Assembly: GCA_047620505.1 (NCBI GenBank)
Contig: JBLHKS010000231.1
Span: 1 to 10,860, forward strand
Length of the DNA: 10,860 nt
Reading direction: 5' to 3'
Source of the DNA: JBLHKS01 sp047620505
GTDB lineage: Bacteria > Verrucomicrobiota > Verrucomicrobiia > Verrucomicrobiales > DEV007
Shown here in pieces: positions 7,520 through 10,860 of the stretch. Position 1 is the first letter of the stretch. Every line of letters begins with the position of its first letter. Both the position numbers and the translations under genes were made by a program. Under the pieces are notes generated by a model. That model saw nothing but the letters and a program-made list of their open reading frames with translations. It did not search any database and was not told where the DNA came from.

Positions 7520-7783
7520 TTATCGTTTGATATTGGTCTCTTGACCTGGTGGAGGGTGGACAGATGCAGATCGCGCCAGTGGCATCCGTTGGGGATGAGC
7601 GAACTATGCAGAAATATAAAAACTTCGTCGAGAACTTTTTTGTTGTCGGACAACATTATTCTCAGGATCGCGAAACCCCTGAAAACCGAAGGATTTGGCC
7701 AATTCCCCGAGCTGTGGCTCCGAGTTCGTCAAAAATCCGCGAACGCTGCTTGAGCCGAGCCGCTTCTCCTGCTCATTCCGGCC
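7520..7783. other. Divergent intergenic region, no gene supported
   Basis: This 264-bp spacer separates the divergent starts at 7519 (minus) and 7784 (plus) and must hold both promoters. It has an AT-rich core at about 7611-7660 (aatataaaaac, a T-run at 7636-7641) and the inverted repeat at 7641-7655. I could not find a convincing -35/-10 pair on either strand. The open frames across it are shadows extending into the neighbouring gene. Confidence 0.7.
7641..7655. promoter_or_regulatory. Inverted repeat, candidate operator
   Basis: TGTTGTCGGACAACA has perfect 7-bp arms around a single central base. It lies in the AT-rich middle of the divergent spacer, 122 bp upstream of the minus-strand start and 128 bp upstream of the plus-strand start. 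The form suits a dimeric helix-turn-helix regulator controlling one or both genes. It is not a terminator, because the T-run precedes rather than follows the dyad on the plus strand. The regulator is unknown. Confidence 0.4.
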
Positions 7784-9364
7784 GTGGCTGCAGAAACCGA
7801 GATTGTCGACATCGTCCTTCCTCTTCATCGCTCGGACGACGAGTCGGCGCGCCGGAAAGCCGTGGCCGATCGGCTTAACCTGCACGTTTCTCGAATTGGC
7901 GGGATTCGTTTGCGCAAGCACTCGATCGATTCGCGCCAGCGCCGAATCAAAGTGCAGCTGCGGCTCGAAGTTTCGATCGATGGGCCTATGCCGCCGGATG
8001 AAATCCCACAATGGTCGGCGCCGGCGTTGAGTTCGGATGCGCGCCGGGTTATCATCGTGGGCTGCGGACCGGCCGGGCTTTTTGCCGCGCTGAGGTGTTT
8101 GGAAAACGGTGTCAAACCGATCCTTTTGGAGAGAGGCAAAGACGCGAGCGCGCGACGATTCGATCTCGCTCCGATCCTCCGAAAGGGACGGGTAGTTGAG
8201 GACTCGAATTACTGTTTTGGCGAAGGCGGAGCCGGCACTTTTTCCGACGGCAAGCTCTACAGTCGCGCAAAAAAGCGGGGCCCGATCGCCAGGGTTTACG
8301 AGATTCTCGTTAGCCACGGAGCGCCCGATGCGATCCTGACCGATGCCCATCCGCACATCGGTTCGAACCTCCTACCGAACGTCGTTAAGGCGCTTCGGCG
8401 GTCGATCATCGAAGCTGGCGGCGAGGTCCATTTTCAAACAAAAGTCGTCGATTTTCTCTGCTCAAATGGTCGAATTCATGGAGCGGTCGATGCCGCTGGA
8501 GTCGAGCATTCCGGGGAGGCCGTGATCCTCGCGACTGGCCATTCCGCTCGTGATATTTACAGCCTCCTGGCTGCGAAGAAAATCTTGCTCGAAGCTAAGC
8601 CGTTTGCTGTCGGTTTCCGGATCGAACATCCGCAGCCGTTCATCGATCGAGTCCAATATCATCTCGGTCAGGACGAGCCGCGCCCCCAGCAGCTGCCGGC
8701 CGCGCGTTACCGACTGGCGACCAAAATTCGGGACCGTGGAGTCCACTCGTTCTGCATGTGTCCAGGCGGTTGGATCGTCCCGGCTGCGACCGAAAATGAT
8801 GAAGTGGTCGTCAACGGAATGAGTCTTTCGAGGCGAGATTCGCCGTTCGCGAATTCCGGCTTAGTTTCCACGATTGAGCCAGAGGACTTGAGCGATCTCG
8901 TTGGCGAATTCGGCGTGCTTGCGGGGATTCAATTTCAGAAAAACCTTGAGCGCGCCGCCAAGATCGCTGGCGGAGGTGGTCAAGTCGCGCCTGCCCAACG
9001 TGCTGGAGATTTTTTGGCCGATCGGCTCTCAAGCAGCCTGCCCGAAACGAGCTATTTCCCCGGCGTGAAATCGGTCGAGCTCGACGAGCTGCTGCCTCGC
9101 TGGATCACCAGCCGAATGCGCGACGGCTTGAAACTGTTCGGCCGTCAAATGCGCGGCTACCTCTCGAACGAAGCCCTGCTGCTCGGCTTCGAAACGCGGA
9201 CGAGTTCGCCAGTCCGAATTCCCCGGTTAGACTCGAGTCTGGAGCACCCGGAGCTCGCTGGCCTGTTTCCATGCGGAGAGGGAGCCGGTTATGCGGGCGG
9301 AATCGTCAGCGCCGCGCTTGATGGGATGAAAGTCGCGGATGCAGCGAGCGAAAAACGCGCTTAG
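7784..9364 (+). CDS. FAD-dependent dehydrogenase, COG2509-type
   Basis: Predicted cytoplasmic flavoprotein of about 526 residues, normal for the family. Its substrate and physiological role are not established. The N-terminal 80 residues form the extra domain of this group, with the typical RKHSIDSRQRRIKV (44-57). The Rossmann dinucleotide fold follows: VIIVGCGPAGLFAALRC (89-105) with the ribose-binding acid in ILLERG (113-118). YCFGEGGAGTFSDGKLYSR (143-161) and SFCMCPGGWIVPA (about 324-336) are both hallmarks. Near the end LFPCGEGAGYAGGI binds the flavin. The start is GTG at 7784: an in-frame stop (7751-7753) lies upstream, and no ATG is available before the conserved N-terminal domain. There is no visible Shine-Dalgarno. 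It stands alone, divergent from the membrane-protein run, with a 96-bp spacer before the next gene. Confidence 0.92.
   Translation: MAAETEIVDIVLPLHRSDDESARRKAVADRLNLHVSRIGGIRLRKHSIDSRQRRIKVQLRLEVSIDGPMPPDEIPQWSAPALSSDARRVIIVGCGPAGLFAALRCLENGVKPILLERGKDASARRFDLAPILRKGRVVEDSNYCFGEGGAGTFSDGKLYSRAKKRGPIARVYEILVSHGAPDAILTDAHPHIGSNLLPNVVKALRRSIIEAGGEVHFQTKVVDFLCSNGRIHGAVDAAGVEHSGEAVILATGHSARDIYSLLAAKKILLEAKPFAVGFRIEHPQPFIDRVQYHLGQDEPRPQQLPAARYRLATKIRDRGVHSFCMCPGGWIVPAATENDEVVVNGMSLSRRDSPFANSGLVSTIEPEDLSDLVGEFGVLAGIQFQKNLERAAKIAGGGGQVAPAQRAGDFLADRLSSSLPETSYFPGVKSVELDELLPRWITSRMRDGLKLFGRQMRGYLSNEALLLGFETRTSSPVRIPRLDSSLEHPELAGLFPCGEGAGYAGGIVSAALDGMKVADAASEKRA
8687..8698. repeat. Iterated palindrome, one-mismatch copy
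   Basis: CAGCAGCTGCCG matches the 12-mer at 11 of 12 positions, encoding QQLP in the FAD dehydrogenase. It falls between the exact copies at 6571 and 10248 and restores the spacing (2116 and 1561 bp). The mismatch lets the protein keep the proline that precedes AARYRL. Confidence 0.5.
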
Positions 9365-9460
9365 CTCGCAAGTTTTATCAGGATGCTGAATTCCAGGGAA
9401 ACCACGTTCAATCGTTGAGGTTTTCTTGCCGTCCGGGCTGGATTCGGCAAACATGGAGAC

Positions 9461-10804
9461 ATGTCGAAGCAAACTTCCATCAACCGACGGGGATTCCTCA
9501 AGGGCACAACTGGGGCCGGGCTCCTCATCTGCAGCAGCCGCGTGGCCTTCGGCTATCAGGCGAACGAAAAACTGAACGTGGCCTGCATCGGGGTAGGGGG
9601 GCAGGGCGTGAGCAACGTTCGTGGCGTTTCCGGCGAGAATGTCGTCGCCGTCTGCGACCTGGATGAAGAACGCGCGGCCAAAATGCTGAAGGAGTATTCC
9701 GCGGTCAAGCGCTACACGGATTTCCGGTTCCTGCTCGACGAAATGAACAAGGAAATCGATGCAGTGGTCGTCTGCACGCCGGATCACACCCATGCCGTGG
9801 CTGCGGTTAGGGCCATGAAATTGGGCAAGCACGTTTATTGCGAAAAACCGCTGACCCGGACGGTGCACGAGGCCCGGATGATGCGCTTGACGGCCGCGAA
9901 GCAAAACGTGGTGACCCAGATGGGTAACCAGGGTTCAGCGTCGGAAGGCGTGCGACGCGCCACCGAGTGGGGTGCCGCAGGAACGGCTGGCCCGATTAGC
10001 GAGGCTTACCTCTGGGTGGGCGATGGCAGCGCGCCGATGACCCTTCCCACGGACACTCCTCCGGTTCCCAAAGGGCTCGACTGGGACCTCTGGCTCGGAC
10101 CTGCATCCGAGCGGCCGTATCACCCCGGCTACCTTCCCTTCAAGTGGAGGAGCTGGCGGCATTTCGGCAGCGGAAGCCTTGGCGATATGGGCTGCCACAC
10201 CGGAAACTTTCTCTTCCGTTGCCTCGACCTCGGACAACTCTGGGAGCCAGCAGCTGCTGGCGAAGCCGAGGGGGCTAACCGGATCAAGATCGAGGGCGAG
10301 GCCACTGGGGTGCATGCGGAAGGCTACCCGGCATCGACCCGCGTTCATTTCCACGTGCCGGCCCGCGGTGATCTCCCGCCGGTCAAGTTGACGGTCTCGA
10401 GCGGGGTTGAGATGCGCCCGGCACCGGAGTTGCTCCATGGCAAGCAGGCGGAGGCATTCGGCTCCCTGCTCATCGGCTCGAAGGCCAGCATTTACTCATC
10501 CAATCCCTGGAACACGAGTTCGGAACTTCTAACCAAGAACGAGGCGAAAATCGAGGAGCCGCCCAAAACGCTTCCCAGGGGAGTTGGCCATCACCAGGAG
10601 TGGATCGAGGCCTGCAAAGGCAAGGGGGAGACCTTCTCAAGCTTTGCGATCGGCGGACCGCTAACCGAATTGATCCAGCTGGCCAACGTAGCTGGGATTG
10701 TGGGCGAACCTTTCCATTATGATCCCCTGACCGGGGAGATTCCGGATCACGCCGGGGCAAGCGCGCTGCTTCACCGTCCTTATCGGAAGGGGTGGACGCT
10801 CTGA
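9461..10804 (+). CDS. Tat-exported Gfo/Idh/MocA family oxidoreductase
   Basis: NAD(P)-dependent sugar or sugar-derivative oxidoreductase, 447 residues, predicted to be exported folded with its cofactor. The Tat signal NRRGFLKG (8-15) is followed by a hydrophobic stretch to about residue 31. The Rossmann domain starts NVACIGVGGQGV (39-50), with VCDLD (64-68), VCTPDHTH (104-111) and the catalytic-lysine motif CEKPL (127-131). The C-terminal domain carries the family stretches WDLWLGPA (207-214), PFKWRSWRHFGSGSLGDMGCH (starting at about 227) and GYPAST. Residues 258-281 (about LGQLWEPAAAGEAE onward) appear longer than usual and contain the iterated palindrome. The start ATG is preceded by GGAG only 2 bp away, unusually close. 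Such exported members are abundant in Verrucomicrobiota and Planctomycetota. The substrate cannot be inferred. No terminator is visible before the likely convergent gene. Confidence 0.93.
   Translation: MSKQTSINRRGFLKGTTGAGLLICSSRVAFGYQANEKLNVACIGVGGQGVSNVRGVSGENVVAVCDLDEERAAKMLKEYSAVKRYTDFRFLLDEMNKEIDAVVVCTPDHTHAVAAVRAMKLGKHVYCEKPLTRTVHEARMMRLTAAKQNVVTQMGNQGSASEGVRRATEWGAAGTAGPISEAYLWVGDGSAPMTLPTDTPPVPKGLDWDLWLGPASERPYHPGYLPFKWRSWRHFGSGSLGDMGCHTGNFLFRCLDLGQLWEPAAAGEAEGANRIKIEGEATGVHAEGYPASTRVHFHVPARGDLPPVKLTVSSGVEMRPAPELLHGKQAEAFGSLLIGSKASIYSSNPWNTSSELLTKNEAKIEEPPKTLPRGVGHHQEWIEACKGKGETFSSFAIGGPLTELIQLANVAGIVGEPFHYDPLTGEIPDHAGASALLHRPYRKGWTL
10246..10261. repeat. Iterated palindrome, copy 5, extended to 16 bp
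   Basis: GCCAGCAGCTGCTGGC is a perfect 16-bp palindrome within the Gfo/Idh/MocA gene, read as PAAAG (residues 263-267) in a stretch that looks inserted relative to relatives. Confidence 0.8.
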
Positions 10805-10813
10805 TTGAGCGAA

Positions 10814-10860
10814 TCAGGTTCGCGGTTTGAGCTCTCCAGTCTTGAAGTCAAACTTCAGCT
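10814..10860 (-). CDS. Possible C-terminus of a convergent gene, truncated by window edge
   Basis: On the minus strand one frame stays open from the right edge to TGA at 10816-10814, giving LKFDFKTGELKPRT. The other two minus frames contain stops in this stretch. Composition is protein-like, with alternating hydrophobic and charged residues and a KTGEL turn. The stop would lie 9 bp beyond the Gfo/Idh/MocA stop, the same tight tail-to-tail spacing as at 2987/2994. Fourteen codons cannot identify a family, and chance is a real alternative. Confidence 0.4.
   Translation of the reverse strand, partial: LKFDFKTGELKPRT

Noticed and set aside
7604..8356. 250-codon minus-strand open frame
   Set aside because: It lies antisense to the well-supported FAD dehydrogenase and crosses the divergent spacer. 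Its translation is rich in Arg and Ser without any domain, typical of a shadow frame in GC-rich DNA.
9227..9904. 225-codon minus-strand open frame
   Set aside because: Antisense to the FAD dehydrogenase end and the Gfo/Idh/MocA start, both of which have full family motifs. No recognisable domain.
9461..10804. Recent horizontal transfer of the Gfo/Idh/MocA gene
   Set aside because: It looked slightly richer in GC on hand-counted lines, but the FAD gene has equally GC-rich lines, and the gene carries the local palindrome. The evidence is not sufficient.

Overview
The window reads as chromosomal DNA from a free-living, moderately GC-rich bacterium of the PVC superphylum, most likely Verrucomicrobiota. 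This is an inference from gene content: an iduronate-2-sulfatase-like sulfatase, a Tat-exported Gfo/Idh/MocA oxidoreductase and a large ABC_tran_2-type permease. Almost no start codon has a Shine-Dalgarno sequence at normal spacing. There are no tRNA, rRNA, CRISPR, phage or IS elements, and no gene looks broken.

Layout. Positions 1-1524 (minus) hold a long multi-spanning ABC-exporter permease that runs off the left edge. It diverges from a secreted sulfatase at 1596-2987 (plus). The sulfatase ends 6 bp from a leftward four-gene run that starts at 7519 and ends at 2994. In transcription order this run is a membrane-anchored protein with a P-loop-ATPase-like but Walker-A-less domain (6605-7519), a single-pass exported protein (5099-6538), its diverged paralogue (3621-5102, overlapping by ATGA), and thpR, an RNA 2',3'-cyclic phosphodiesterase (2994-3572). 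A 264-bp divergent spacer with a clean inverted repeat separates this run from a COG2509-type FAD-dependent dehydrogenase (7784-9364, plus, GTG start). Next is the Tat-exported Gfo/Idh/MocA oxidoreductase (9461-10804, plus). The last 47 bases hold what may be the C-terminus of a convergent minus-strand gene.

How the genes may work together. The sulfatase and the Tat oxidoreductase fit the exported sulfated-polysaccharide and sugar catabolism typical of this group, but they are not adjacent. The three membrane proteins at 3621-7519 look like one assembly: a cytoplasmic NTPase-like domain tethered by one helix, plus two paralogous proteins with about 450 residues outside the membrane, ending in a secretin/TonB short N-terminal (STN)-like beta-alpha-beta stretch. 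I recognise no described system in it.

The most striking signal is not a gene. The 12-bp palindrome CAGCAGCTGCTG occurs exactly five times in 10.9 kb (1633, 3501, 5120, 6571, 10248), with a one-mismatch copy at 8687 filling the only large gap. Spacing is about 1.5-2.1 kb, roughly one copy per gene, in all three codon phases and once in a spacer. Two copies extend to perfect 16-bp palindromes. This resembles a highly iterated palindrome or an uptake/architecture sequence rather than chance.
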